Made by a program: the position numbers and the translations under genes
Assembly (NCBI GenBank): GCA_017165825.1
Contig: CM029367.1
Coordinates: 10,803,183 to 10,867,182 of the forward strand
Length of the DNA stretch: 64,000 bases
Source: Hepsetus odoe
Lineage: Eukaryota; Chordata; Actinopteri; Characiformes; Hepsetidae
Reading direction: 5' to 3'
Notes under the pieces: model-generated
Database searches by the model: none
Told to the model about the DNA's origin: nothing
Seen by the model: the letters and a program-made list of their open reading frames with translations, nothing else
Part shown: positions 40,001 to 54,740 of the stretch, one piece after another
How the letters are laid out: each line of letters opens with the position of its first letter
How positions within the stretch are numbered: the first letter of the stretch is position 1

Positions 40001-43000
40001 CATTTTTGTTTTTACTTTCTTTAAGGGTCATTCTCACATAACGTGTATGCCAGGGACTGTAAGACGCTGGAACTATCCACCTCCTCTGTGTATTGGTAAG
40101 GACCTTGATCATTCAGTTCAGTTCCGTTTTTCTTTTTTATACTAAGCCGGTAGAGCGAAACAAAACAAGTACTCATTAGACTCGCTGGTACAAGGAATAA
40201 TATGTGATACCACAAAAATGATGCATTAATACGATGAACAGAGCAGAGTCCATCCCAACAGAAACAGCGCATGCCCTGCAGATAGGCTGACAGGGCAATA
40301 AATGTACACATACCGCATGGCCCACCATAACTCAGCAGTAGTGATGAAGAAATATTGTCTAATGCATGAGGTTTTGCTCGTGCTGCTAGCGTAGAAAAAT
40401 CATGGCATGGATCTAATAATGGTGCTTTTGATGTTTTCGCATGAATCAGCCAAGTGTGGAGGGACCCTTCATGACATGAGTAATGTGATCCTGAGCCCGG
40501 GCTTCCCCGGCAACTACCCTGGCAACCTGGACTGCACCTGGAGGATCCTCCTGCCCATCGGATACGGTGAGCCTGCTGAGAGCAAATGAACCACCACCGC
40601 GAGTTGATTGGCTGCAGCTGCAGGACAACAAACACACACTCCTCAGGGATACTGACTTATCTTTCTCAAATCGCTTCATAGAGCTGGATTAGTTGCTGCC
40701 AAGGTTGAGGGCGATTCGCATTGCAATTCTTGTAGTGACATTCGGCCAGCTGGAAATCAATTGGGCTGACATTCATTAAGCAGATTTGTTTTCAAATAAT
40801 TCATGCACTTCATCTAAGAGACATACTGATGAATTTGAAGCAGAATTGACAGCCAGGATGTATGCTTTTTGTGCATTATAATGAAAGGCAATACATCCTG
40901 CAGTGATTGTAATATTTGAAACCACATGATATTGAAGTTTGTAATGACCTCGCAATGTAATTGGTTCAGAGGCACTTCCTGAGGGCCAGTATATTCTAAT
41001 AATGACAGTATATTTGAAAGTCTTTCAGCACCACTCTCCCTTCCATGCCTGTTACCTAGCTGTTAAAAACAGCCATGGCAAAGTTTATTATATATAACAA
41101 GCCTGCCAAAAAGACTATAGGCTCAGGAAAAAATTGTCTGAGAGACTGCATCACAGTTTAATATAAGCAGACTGAATGCAAGCTGTGAGACGAATGGCCA
41201 TGGCATCAGACATCACCCCCAACACCACTGTTAGCCAGGCACTCAGGTGGGATCAGAGATAGGTAGAATAGCCTAAAACCACACTCAGAAAATCATTGTT
41301 TCTTCCATAAATTAATGAGTAGAGCAGAACACTAAAAAGCACCTTTAGTAGGAGGAAGTAAGTTACAGGTAATAACAGAGCACATCCATAAAGGGTTCTT
41401 TGGAAAAGAAACATTTTTGATTTCCCTAAAGAAGCTTTCAAAGCATCCTTTAAAAAAAAAACATGTGTCAATGAGATGTGTGAGAGTGAAATGTTCACAT
41501 ACTTAAACATAAGACTTTTAATCCATTGACTGTTGATGAAATTATGAAATTAAACGATTGAAATTAATGAAAATAAACGAATGAACGAAAAACGAAATTC
41601 AATGAAAATGAAATAATTTGCTGGGAATTTGTTTTTAAAGGCATTCAGACATCTTCTCATCGTTCTTAGAACTTTAACAGTTCTGACTCAATATTTTTTT
41701 TATTTAACATGAATGACTTTGTTACCCTTGAGCAAGGTGCCGTCCCCGTCTCGCTCCTCCCTGCGATGGGCTGGCGACCTGTCCAGGGTGCGTCCCCCGT
41801 CCTTCACCCTGTGTGAGCTGGGTTGGACTCCGTTTGGGACAAGCAGCAGAAAATGGATGGATGGATGGATGGATGGATGCATGACTTTGTTTTTCATTTT
41901 AAGAAGAAAAGTTGAATTTATTTTTGTCTGAAAAGTAGATTTATTTACAATCCTACCAAAACTGAGCTAATGACACTAAATACTGTGCACCGATGTATGG
42001 CAATCGTTCAGTCTTACTCATCAAAAATGTATTGCTTGTAGTAGCCAAATTTTGGATTACTTTTGGAGATTTCTTTTTTAATTCATAGGCCTGCTGGTGT
42101 GATGATTGGTTATATATTGGTTGTAAATGAAACATTTAGACCGTATTCCACTCTAAATGAAACAAAGCCAGTGACGGGCCTTTCCTCATTATCTGACTGA
42201 ATTTCCAGAGCAGGTTTGTCCATCAGGAGCTTATCCAGATACATCTGTGAAAAATGGCAGTTTGGTCCCTAGTTTAAACAGACATTCTTTAAATAAAGAT
42301 TGCACTTGTCAACATCTTGGCCATGGCTCTGAAAGAAACAGAGCAGGCCTAGTGTTTCCTTTTCTGCTACATTACTCTCCACAGTCTGGCCTGCCAGCAT
42401 CAGCTTGTTACACTGTTTTATTTATCTCAACTTTCTAGATTATATGCAGTCAATTCCGCTCTCCAGCCTCATTGAGTCTGAGTCATTTGGTTGTGTTTGC
42501 TTTCTACGGCCTCGCCGCTCAGACGAGGGCTGAACAAAAGAGCTATTCCAGATGTTAACGAGGCAATTGCTTCTGATTGAAGGAAAACATTACTTGCACT
42601 TGCCCACACACTTCTCGCTCTCCTGTGTAAATTAAGAGAAATAATTTAACACAGTGAGCTTCAGGTTTGTCATGAAGAGTCAGGAAGACGAAAAATGAAA
42701 GGCAGTTGTGATGGCTGACTCATGGGTGTTTCAAATTTGTTAACTGAATAACTGAATTTGTTTTTAGCAGTTTAACAGATTGTATTTATCCTATAGGAAT
42801 CAAATCTAGCACTGTATAAGGTTTACATGCTTTTTGGGTGATGAAAAAGATGTGTTTCACAGCTTAGGCACATTGTAATATATCTGTATATATAGCTTGG
42901 GTTTTGTGTGTGTGTATGTATACTTTCCATCAGTTTCCAGTGAGTGATTCTGTTTCACAACGCTTGCTTTGGTCCATCTCTTAGTCAAGATTAGTGTTGT

Positions 43001-46000
43001 CAATGCTGTTTGAACACCTGTCCAAGGTTTCACCGAGGACCATACATGTGGCTTTTGTGTTCCTTTTGTGTTCAGACAGTCTGGAGTGTCGCCTTGGTTT
43101 ATTGAATACATGTTAAATTAATTGTAATGGTAGTGCTGTCAACAACAACAGGGTGAGTGAACAAAATGGGGGACAAAAGTGTTTTCTTTTATACTACAAC
43201 AGAATCCGGAATGACTAATGACCACTCTGAAATTGTGCTGGCCCAAATATGTCAAAGATGATGTCACATCTGTTGTGTGGAGAAAGGAACCCTAGTGGTC
43301 TAAAAATGAATCTGTTTTGAAGATGCCACTAACTGTGAGTAACGATGATAGTGTTTGTCCTGAAGTGACATATCAGGAAGCTTTTTTGCTTCCCATGTTT
43401 GACTGCTGTTCTCTGTTATAGTGTTACATTTGAAAAAATAGGCCCAAGTATACAATCAGAAATCCCTACAGTAGTTTCTATTAAAGTTATCCTGTTATTA
43501 CAATAGTTTGATCAATACTGATTTACCTTTGTTTCTATGGGTTTGGGTGCTAATATTTGGTGAAAGATGCCTAATTGGTTTCTACCTACTCTAATCTCAT
43601 ACATCTGATCTTGGTATTGAAGATTTTTAGGTTCATCTAAATATTAAAACCAAACTCCTGTTGTTCAATGAAAGAGCAAAAGAATGAAAGAAAGCCAACC
43701 CTATATCAGTGTAAAGGTTTTGAGAACATTGTTTTAAATAAGTATTAAAGGATAGATTTAAAAAAACACCTTGTAATTATGCTTAAGGACCAGATTCTGA
43801 TTTAAATATGACCTGGTTTTGAGAACATTGTTTTAAATAAGTATTAAAGGATAGATTTAAAAAAAATAGCCTCATAATTATGCTTAAGGACCAGATTCTG
43901 GTTTAAATATGACCTGTTCTCAAAGTTTTTGCTCTGCTTCACAGCTCATAAGGAGGCAATTAATGAGCAAAAGAGCTTGTGTGAGTTTTCCCCCCAGGTG
44001 TTAATATGAGTGAGAAGTGGTTGGAGCTTTGCCCATTAACAGCAGTTCAGCACACCGGCTGCCCTCAGTGTTTTTTAGCCATGTCATGCTTTCTTGGCCA
44101 GGCTCTGTTCTAGCATGAAACGAAAAAAAGCATCTGGGCATTTGGTTTAGCACATTTGCTTCCTCTCTATATGTTAATAATTCCACATAGTGACTAAACA
44201 AGGTAGGTACCATAATGAAACCTTTTTTTAATTATTAGTAGGGAATGTCTGAACTGTATTTTATATTAATTGTTTATGCTTTTTAATTCATAGGACTGAT
44301 ATTAGCAACAAAGCCCTTCAATGGCTACACGCAGGGGAATGTGCATATTTATACTTTCCAGACCTGGAGGGAGAATAATTGTAGCCATTTACTCATAGCA
44401 GCACAAATTAGTATGAGATAGATTAGAATCAAGAGTTGTGCACTGTTTGGAAACAATGTTGAAACTACTTATGTTCAAATTTGGAAGTTGACAAATAATT
44501 ATAAAACATTTTTAAAAATAAAATTTTTTTTTTTATTCAGCGTTCCAAATTATGTTTAACAAGCCCTCAGACATTTTTTGTGTGTGCTGTATCAGTCAAA
44601 TTAAAATGAACCTTGTTTTTTCTATCAAAAGATAACATTTCTTTGATTTCCCAAATATTCACATCTGTTTTTACCTTAGCCCACATTCTGGTTTGACAAT
44701 ATAATCTTGAATAAAGGCAGGAGATAATAATAACCGTTACAGAAATCCTCAGAAATACTTTTGGCTTTATCCTCTCAGCAAACTTTTGTAAGTTCCAAAT
44801 GTACTCTTCTGCTTTTATGGTTGGGCTGCAAAATGTAATTTTTTAATTTTCAATGGGACTCAAGTCAGGACCTTGACGATGGCACCAATGACTTAATCAA
44901 CAACTGTGCGCAGTATTATCCCACTTTCACTCTTTTTCTTTTACAGGTGCGCACATCCAGTTCCTCAACTTCACTTCAGAAGACAATCATGACTTTCTGG
45001 AGGTCCGTAATGGTCCTCAGCACAGCAGCTCCCTGATTGGTCAGTACAGTGGCAGCCAGGTTCCACCCCCTCTACTCAGCACCACACATGAAACAGTCAT
45101 CCACTTCTACAGTGACCACTCACAGAACCGCCAGGGTTTCAGGCTCACTTATCAAGGTAAGCCCAGATCCTGCTCTGCTGGAAACTAATTTCTGAGGTGA
45201 GCAGATCAGTGCAGTATTAATACTTTGGTTGCTGACCTTTCTTAACAACAATTTGATTTAATATTTCCCACAACCTTTCAGTTAAGTCATGTCTAATTCC
45301 ACCTACTATAAATGACTCAAACATGATGCAGTGCAATGAGGGCACACTTGCAGCTGCAACTTGAACCTCGTTTTTTGCTCCCCGCACATTTTGTTTCCAA
45401 AGAGAAGGACTTTCTTACATTTTCACTTAATCCCTTTTATCTAGACACCTGGTATCTTTAGACACTTTGCAGCCTGTCACAGTAAAACATTTGTTAATTT
45501 AATGTATTCAGTATCTACTCAGTATGCTCATTCAGAAAGAACAATTCCATTTGTTCTCCCTTGCACTCCCAGCCACACCTCCAGGGACCGAACTCATAAA
45601 AAGATAACAGAATTGGCAAATAAATGCAAAATGGGAGCATACCTACACAGGCATTATCAAAATAGACATTGATATGCCTAATATTTACTTTCTGATACAT
45701 CAGCAACTTCATTTTACAGATTTTTTTTTTTGCTAATATGTGTATTACTTGTTTCTGAGGTATTGTAAAAAAAAAACAACAAAAAAAAAGCAAAACATCA
45801 TCTTATCTCACATCTCATTTTAAGACTTTTAAAACAAGCAACACACTCAAATGGTTTTTACTTCACTTCCCTAACCATATTGTGTTCTATTTGAAAAATA
45901 TATTGGCATTGGATTTCATCATCATTACCCTGCCCCAGTGTGCTGTGAGCAGGATACTAGCCTTGGTATCAGAAAAACAGACGTATCAGTATCCTATCCC

Positions 46001-49000
46001 TAATGTCAGAGCTGGTGGATATCACGTCTATTCAGCGTCTGTGCAGGAGTGACAGGCTCTTATCCAGGAGCATCTGGACTCCTCTGATCATGAGAAGCAT
46101 CTCTAGCATTCCTCTGTCTAACATCGCTAGAGGGGCTTTCTATTATGACAGCTTGTGCCTAAAAGCATTTGAAATCAATAGGCCGGTGCATGCACTTGAT
46201 AAAAATAACCCACCATTGTCCACGCCATGCACTGGCAGGTCAGCTAGTTCATACACCTACTCTTGTTTTTATTTTTATTTTCCACCCTGATGAAGGTTCA
46301 GGAGTTGAAAATATCTCAGCCCATCTTCAGCCTTCAGCATCTGTTTGCTGAGGGAAGGAAATCAATGAAGTGTTCTAATATCTCAGAAATAGGCTATAGA
46401 CGTTGTAATGGATGATAGTAATGGGTGGTAATGAATGATTTGCTTGTTCTCAATTCCCAGGAATTTGTGCGCAGGTGCACAAGAGATTTAGCTTAATCTT
46501 ACTTAATCGTTCATAATGCCATCAAATAAAGCACCTTAACTGCATGATCGATATATGTAAATCTTCTATGTGGTATTGTACTTTCAAAATGCTGCCTCTT
46601 TACAGATGATTAACAAACCTTTTTTTGTTTTTCTTAGCATATCAGTTACAAAATTGCCAAGATCCATATCCATTCCATAATGGATACATCATCAACAATG
46701 ACTTCAATGCAGGCCAGTCCATAACTTTTGAGTGCTACCCCGGATATATATTAGTTGGTCACTCAGTGTTGACCTGCCTGCATGGAACCAACAGGAAATG
46801 GAACCATCCTTTTCCTCGATGCGAAGGTAAATGACAGTGTGAAAAAGACTTTTAAACCTTCTTTTCTTTCTCCTTTACTCAGTGTGCTCTCATTGATGTT
46901 GAAGTGAGCTTTGGCTCTGAATGTAGGTTCCCATTCACTGCAAGTTTTTCAAAAGAAGCATTTGCTTTTGCAGTCTTTAAAAGGTATTATTCAACCATTG
47001 TGCACTCCCAAAGGCCCTTTTAATGATGCTCTTTAAGTCAAGTGTTGCTCCTTTGTGTTACTGCTACACTACAACAAGGACTGCAGTATTTTTTTTTTTT
47101 CTTTCAAAGTTGTCTTTTAAATTAAGCACCTTGAAGACTGATGCAATGGAGACTCAGGCTACAGGGACCTGGTCTGAATTGCAGCCTTGATGATCAGTGA
47201 ACAGCGTGCAGCTTGAAAGCTGTCTGGCATCTAATCAATCAATAATGGTTCACATTTTCCTCTTCCTCTGTTGGTCTCCAAGCATTACAGACCAATGCTT
47301 CCTTCTGTTAAGTGCAGTACCGCATGCTTAAACTTTTATAACCCCTTCAGCCCTTGTCCCATGATCAACTGATAATTCTGATCATTTTAGAACAGACGGC
47401 TCATGTTTCCCTGCCTGACGTTGCTGCCATCAGTATAATGATGTCCTGCTGTCACTCACTCAGTATGATGACTAGGTATTCAGCTTGTTTTATTTTCTTT
47501 GTGTGCAGCGCCCTGTGGCTACAATATAACTGCTCCAAATGGCACCATTTTCTCACCTGGTTACCCCAACGAGTACCCGGACTCACAGGACTGCACCTGG
47601 CTCATCACTGTGCCGCACGGTCATGGCGTCTACATTAACTTCACACTGTTACAGACTGAGCCAGTCACTGACTACATTGCAGTGTGGTGAGCTCACTTAA
47701 AAGACCATTAGTCTGATCACAAATTTTAGTTTTGCAAATTTAGTTTTGCAAATGTATTAAAGCTGGTGTTGTTGATTGGTTAAGCCATGCTCAGCTAATG
47801 CAGCTGACAAGTAATGAAAACATCCTGCAAATGCATTCCTCAAACATTAGCGTTAGGCAGTCTCAAATAGATTTGCTGGATTTCTGTCTCTGAATGTAAT
47901 GTATAAAAACTGAAAAATTTAAGAGAAAATTCATACAACACTGATATTTGATAAGAAAACTATTTGAGAGGGAAATTGTGCACATTTGATTTCTTCAGAA
48001 GTTAACACTTAACAAAACATCAGCATAGCCACACTATGTCAAATATCCTGTACTTGTCTTGAGTTGTCATGACCGATTTTAAAAGTAGTGTAATAATGAC
48101 ATTGATGCTATGTTTAGCATTTAATATAAACTGCCATCACATCCAACATGCATATACATATATAGTGTCTGTCTTAACAAACACTCTTATTGGTAACAAA
48201 AGAGTTATACTGACCATTTCTTTCATGACAACTCCTGACAGTAAATCAGGTCTGCAGACCTAAGATCTGCTATGATATGCTTATGTCTGTTATGTCAATG
48301 TTAGGTAGCAGGGCTCAAGTATAATTTTTGAGAAATATATTATTAAAGAAAAGCTAACGGATAATACTGGGTTTTAATTGCATGGCTATGAACTTCACAA
48401 GGATTAAATCACTTAGTTTACTGATATTTTAGCAGCAAAATTGAATAAAATCCAGACTGAAGGTATTAATAAACTGTTTCAGTGTGTGCTGCATATGCAT
48501 GAAAGTAGCGAAAATTACAACTCCATTAACTCTCATGATGTTCTACACTTTTCGTCTTAGAATTATTTGCTGCACAGCCCAATATCATACTAGTAATTTG
48601 TGTTGCATCAGTGGCCCTTCAAAGTGGATCAAAAAGACATGGAGCAATGGAGAAAATGCTCCATATCCGGGCCCTTTTCTTAGTTATGTAGGCCATTAAT
48701 CTTCAAAAGCTATTAAAAGAGTGGAGTAGTGTGTTAAGTCATCATTTTTCTTGTTTTCATTCAACATGGTCTGTAATGTAATGGCTCTACATGAAAGTCA
48801 GCACAAATTGTGCCATAGATTTGAAAGTAAATCAATTTTCTGAAACCACTCTGAAATGGCAAGGCGTTATTAAACCGTTTAATGCAAGAATCAGGAGTTT
48901 GCAATGTATTTCCAATGTTGTGCCTGCTCTCTTTCAGGGATGGCCCAGAGCAAAGCTACCCACAGCTTGGGATCTTCAGTGGCAATACAGCCCTGGAGTC

Positions 49001-52000
49001 AGCCTACAGTTCTTTCAATCAGGTCCTTATCAAGTTTCACAGTGACTTCTCCACGAGTGGATTCTTTGTCCTGAATTTCCATGGTTAGTTTCCCCTCTAA
49101 ATGAAAATATTTGTTAAAAATGTTGCCAGTGAAAAGCAACATAAACCATGCAAAGGCTGCTCCATAGGATGGTTGAAACATAAGGTGCCGTGACGGCAAC
49201 TGCTTCTGATGATATCAGCATTATTAAAAGTCCAGTATAGAGGTTTATTTCACTCTCTTTAATGATACCAGAGTCTGTACTGACAAAAAAAAAAAGGTAA
49301 AGGAAAAGGCTTTTGAACGCATGCCAGTTCTGCTTTTTTACATATTGTCTGATAATGTTCGTAAACTGAGCTAAGGATTCAAAATGAAGCATCTAAGATG
49401 ATACAAGATCTTCAAAACCTTTCCTTTTTCAGCTTACCGTCTTAAAAAATGTCCCCCTCCCCCCACTGTGGAGGAAGCAGAAATATTGTATGAAGATGAA
49501 GACTATGAAATCGGTATGTATCACATTGTATGAGTGTGTTAGCTGATTCACTCTTTTTCAAAAATGTGAAAAAAGGAAAGATGCGAGACAGAAATTACAC
49601 TTGGGGTCTTCCTCTCAGGGAAGATGGGGTTTCAGACTGACAGGAAATTATTAAATATGTAGCACATGTCAGTGGATGAAAAGCCTCGTAACGCTGCTTA
49701 AGTTGACTTCCTTGACACTGCAGTGAAGTTTAATATATAGCTCCTTTCCTGCATTTAAAATTCAAAATTCAGCTCAAGAAATGGAAATTACAGAGTAAAG
49801 AATAAAGACAAAAAGTGAAGAAAAAAACAAGTGCATATAATATTCTTATATAATGACTGGTTCTATTTCTCCACTTCAGGTGATGCTGTAAGATATCTTT
49901 GCTTTCCTGGATTCACCTTGGTCGGCAACGATGAGCTCACCTGTAAACTTAACTCCCACCTGCAATTTGAAGGCCCTCCCCCCTTGTGCGAAGGTAACGA
50001 TAACATGAGGTTTAGATTTAAAAAAAACTCAACAGAGATATAAGTGGTTCAAACATCAAGGAATAAATCAGACACTGAGGAGGACACAAAAGGATCAGGG
50101 GTCATTGGTCTGCTGCTTGTTCTAGTTTGAGATGCACTATGTCTGAAAGTGTTCAGACATCCCTTTCAGTTAGTGCTAATTGAAAAGCACCAATTAGTGG
50201 CATGCAGAGCCCTCACCACTGGATCAACAAAAGTGCCTTATCTTCTTACCACTGGAATGAAGTGGTGAGTGTTTGTGATCCAGCACGGATGAAGTAACTG
50301 CGGAAATGTCCCACCATATAATGTAAAGCCTTCTCAGTCACTGTAAAGCAAGTAGAACAAGGGGGCAATTAGTACCTTTGATCTGGAAGAGCAGGTGTCT
50401 ACAAACTTTTGGACAGACACTGTTTATGGTCTCATAAGCATTTTCCTTCATAAGTGTTTAAAAAACAACTTATTTTTCTAAGAGCTGAGCTTTTGTTTTC
50501 CATGAGTGTTTTTTCTTGTACTCCATGAATCTTGTAACCTTCCAAACGTAAGAGGTATCATATGCTGCATGTTTGAAAGCATCTTCAAAATATGTTGACA
50601 CTGAGTTATTGTGTCTGCAGTTAAAACTTCTTAAAAGCATTTCTTAAATGCCTTTTGGGTCTATATCATGAGAGTAATGCAGCATCTAAAGCCCCTCCAA
50701 GTGCACAAAACTGCTAATGTGTTCTCCAGAGATTTTAGTTGTGAATCCAAACAGTTTGATGTGTCTGCAGTTGTTCTACAGTGCCACAAGGAAACAAGTT
50801 TTCTCTCTCTGTGCTTCCACCTCCTTCGCCTTGAGCCCACAAGGCACATTAACCAAAACAAAAAAAAAAGAAAGAAAAACGAAAATGTTTGATTTTTTTT
50901 GTCTCATCAACTCAGGATTCATTCCTCAGGTGACACCAGCAGAAACATGTGTGTAAGACATGCTCAACCAAAGTTTCAAACCTCACTCAGGAGGCTCTGC
51001 TTAGTTCTGCTAGTTCTCTTTGACTTAGTCATAGTAGTCTTTTTTACAAATCCCTATAATGGCCTCCATCCTCTTGATCTGACAGCTCAATGTCCTGCAA
51101 ACGAGGAGCATTCGATGTCCTCTGGGGTGATCCTGAGCCCAGGCTATCCAAAAAATTACCCTAACTCCCAGACCTGCTCCTGGATCATTAAAGTGATGCC
51201 ATCCTTCACCATCTCCATTTATGTGGAGATGTTCCAGAGTGAAAAGCAGTTTGATGAGCTAGAGATCTTTGACGGTAAGCATTATACTTAATGCACTGGT
51301 ATGGAATTTCTGGGCTGAATTGATAATGTTTGTTGTCTATTTCCTAAGCTGCTTATTAATAAAATAAATAAAAATAAATCATATTTATAAATAAATCACA
51401 ATGGATAAAAAATAATAGAATAATGATAAGTAGGTCATTTTCTGTGATATCTATGTGTTGTACATCACACATCGAGTCAGCTTTTCTGGGGTGTACAAGG
51501 TAGTAACCCCTGATGCAAAAGTACTAATTGCACCGTGGTAGCTTGCACTAGTGAGTTAACATCTTTTAGCGTGAGTTCAGAAAAGTCGTGAAAACTGCAC
51601 TAATCTTCAAAGTAATTACTTTTTTATACGCAATTATAATTGTATTTTCTATGGTTGTGTTTATACACTATGGTTATACATTTTATACTTTATAACTGTT
51701 GATTATGGTCAGAATTACTGTATGTACCAGATGAATGTACCAACTTCTGTGCACAGTAAAATAACTGGTAGAATCATCTATATTTATGGATATAGATATT
51801 TTTATTTTATTATTTTATGATATATATTGGTATTATCATCTGTATTTACTGCACTTTACTGGAAACACAGGTTCCAGTTACATTTTATTTTGCAGTGATT
51901 TGAATACAAGTTAAAAATCTAAAGAGGGATTATAGATTTTATATCATTTTTACACAAATCTAAGGCAGTTAATTCAGACACTGACATGATAATGGTGATC

Positions 52001-53075
52001 TTGCTTGAACAGGAAATCAAAGTGCCTGTCTTCCATGTGTAGGGCAGTCGTATTATCCACTGTGCCGTCCCTAATCATTCAATCAGAAGAACAGAAATAG
52101 TCACGCAAGTACATATTGACAGACCTAATTACGGCTTATAAAATCAATTTTGAACTGCTGACATAAATAATTGTTTCCAATTTTATTTGTGAATTGCATG
52201 ATCAGCTTCTGCATGTATCACTGACCCTTTGTAAACATTTCTCATGAGCGTTTTCTTCAGCCCAGCCATTCCAGAAACTCCACTCTGTTGCTGCAGCCGA
52301 GAGTAAGTCCTACCTAAAATATTCAACATTTTTTTCTGTGGTTGTCTTGTTTTTGATTCCCAGGACCATCTGGCCAGAGCCCCTTGTTGGTGGCCCTCAG
52401 TGGGAACCACTCCACGCAGCTGAATTTTACAAGCAAGACCAACCAGCTTTATCTCAGGTGGTCAACTGACCATGCAACCAACAAGAGGGGGTTCAAAATC
52501 CGCTACACAGGTTTGTGCCTCATGTCTGCATCTATAACTGTAGTGTGCGAGCTTGTTTTTTTGAAAGCAGAAGACTTTCAGAACTGGACATGTCTTGCTA
52601 CTTTGTTGTTCTGGCGAGATGCTCCCCGTCGCTACTGTTGCACAACAGAACAGTCTGGTATTAGGCAGCCAGGGAATGTGAGATACCAGCAACAGACAAC
52701 ATATTCTGTTTTTCTGCTTTTAGTGTCAGGGTGGATTACTTCCTAAGTTTCTGCCCTCTGAGGCTCTTGCTTTGGATCCGGTTTGGGTCAAAAAGGGGGT
52801 GGAAATCATCTTTATATAAGTTAGCTCTTATTAGACCAGGACCAGACATTTCAAACCTTTGGAGATCCGTTACATGGGCCTGACATAACGAAGGTCAAAG
52901 GTTCTTAAATGAGTCCGGCCAAATACGCACCACATCCAATGCCTCAAACCGACATTCGACCAATAACCTGGTTGAAATTGATACGTTGTGCACAAAGCCC
53001 CGGAGGCAATGATTACTCTCCATCTCTCTTTTCTATCTCTTCTGTCACTTTGTACCATGCATACATACACACACT

Positions 53076-53117
<42 letters not shown>

Positions 53118-54404
53118 AACATGCACATACCCATTCATTCTTTTTCACTTTCTCTTTTTCTGTCAGTTTGGAGCCCTGTTATTATTCAAGTTTATTTCAC
53201 CATTTTCCTCTTTCCTGAACCCTCTCTTTGAAAAGTGAGCAGCATGTGATTTTACCCTGGGAAGCAAGTACTCTCACATGGAAACTCAGCATGCGTGACA
53301 AATAATCATTCAGGAAGACCTCTGAGCGGCTGCAGAGTTTGTAAATACCTTGAACAATGAAGGAACGTTGAACACAAAGCTGTAATGCACTTCCATCTCG
53401 CTTTATCTTTGCAAAATGGTGCTTAGAGTGGAGTCTCAGACCCTCTTCTCAAAGCTTTTCTTTCTTTTCTTAAACACTCCAGTGGGTTTTCATTTAACTA
53501 AATTAGAAAGCTGTGTAGCATGGTTTTATGAGATCTAGACACACTGCATCAAGACTGAACAAACGTCCTCAGTCCTGTTAGTGTGATGCTGCACTTGATT
53601 TTATTTGTCTGAAGAGAGATTAGCTCTAAGCTCCCCAGAGCCTCTACTTTTGCACAGAGATAAGTCATCTTTGACCATTTTAACCATGTGGCCTTTTTAG
53701 TTAAGCCTTAGCTTTAAGCTTAACAAATACGTTTTTTTATTCTCTTGATTTGTTTATTTATCTTTGCTATTCATTGTCATACTTCTTAATATATTTTTAT
53801 TGTGATGTGGCTGCTCTCCACCTTCCAAAATGTGTATTCAAATATATATACAGTACTGTGCAAAAGTTTTAGGCAGGTGTGAAAAAAATGCTGTAAACAA
53901 AGGATGCTTTCAGAAATATAAATAATGATTGTTTATTTTTATCAATTTACAAAATGCAAAGTGGCTTGAACAAAGAAAAATCTAAATCAAATCAATATTT
54001 GGTATTTACTGCAACACTGTCTTCCAAACCAGCATCAGTTCTTCTAGGTACACTTGCGACACTCTAGTAAGGTCAATCATCCCAAACTTCACATGCTAAA
54101 CAAACTCATCAGGTTTTCTTCAGAATATTGATTGCAATTTAAACACCAAATTTGGGTTAAAAAGAGCATAAAGTACAGAGTTAATGAATAAAAAAGTTCT
54201 TTAAGGTTGTTTCATGTAATTTAGTATTTAAATTATAGAAATATATATGACAATGTAATATTCTCTTCAAATTTGAATCCCCTCTATTTGCTTCTAATGA
54301 TGTTTTTAGAGTTAGTATCATTTCACTGTGCAGCAGCAGGGTGGAAAGGTATATAAGCCTCTAATATCATGTGTCTCTTCCTCCACATATTTGGCACACA
54401 TACT

Positions 54405-54475
<71 letters not shown>

Positions 54476-54705
54476 TATATATACGGTGACCTAGTGGGTA
54501 CCCCTTCCCAGTGGGTTGCCCTGAGGTGCCCTTGAGCAAGGTGCCGTCCCCGTCCCGCTCCTCCCTGCGATGAGCTGGCGACCTGTCCGGGGTGCGTCCC
54601 CCATCCTCGCCCCGTCCTCGCCCTGTGTGCGCTGGGTTGGACACCGGCACTCCCCCGCGACCCCGTTTGGGACAAGCGGCAGATAATGGATGGATGGATG
54701 GATAT

Positions 54706-54740
<35 letters not shown>

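Larger units (their letters stand above)
40567..44946 (+). other. csmd2: csmd2 intron between exons 10 and 11
   Basis: This 4.4-kb intron contains a 5'-truncated SINE with a target duplication at 41724-41880 and a tandem duplication of about 100 bases at 43716-43916. Nothing else was recognised. Confidence 0.85.

Noticed and set aside
40021..40635. 204-residue antisense frame, the longest in the window.
   Set aside because: It overlaps csmd2 exons 9 and 10 and the short intron between them; the composition is odd and no domain is visible, so it is a shadow.
42857..43111. Antisense 84-residue frame with a protein-like stretch (GTQKPHVWSSVKPWTGVQT).
   Set aside because: It resembles no family I know and has no supporting splice or start context. 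It may be an old repeat, but this could not be shown.
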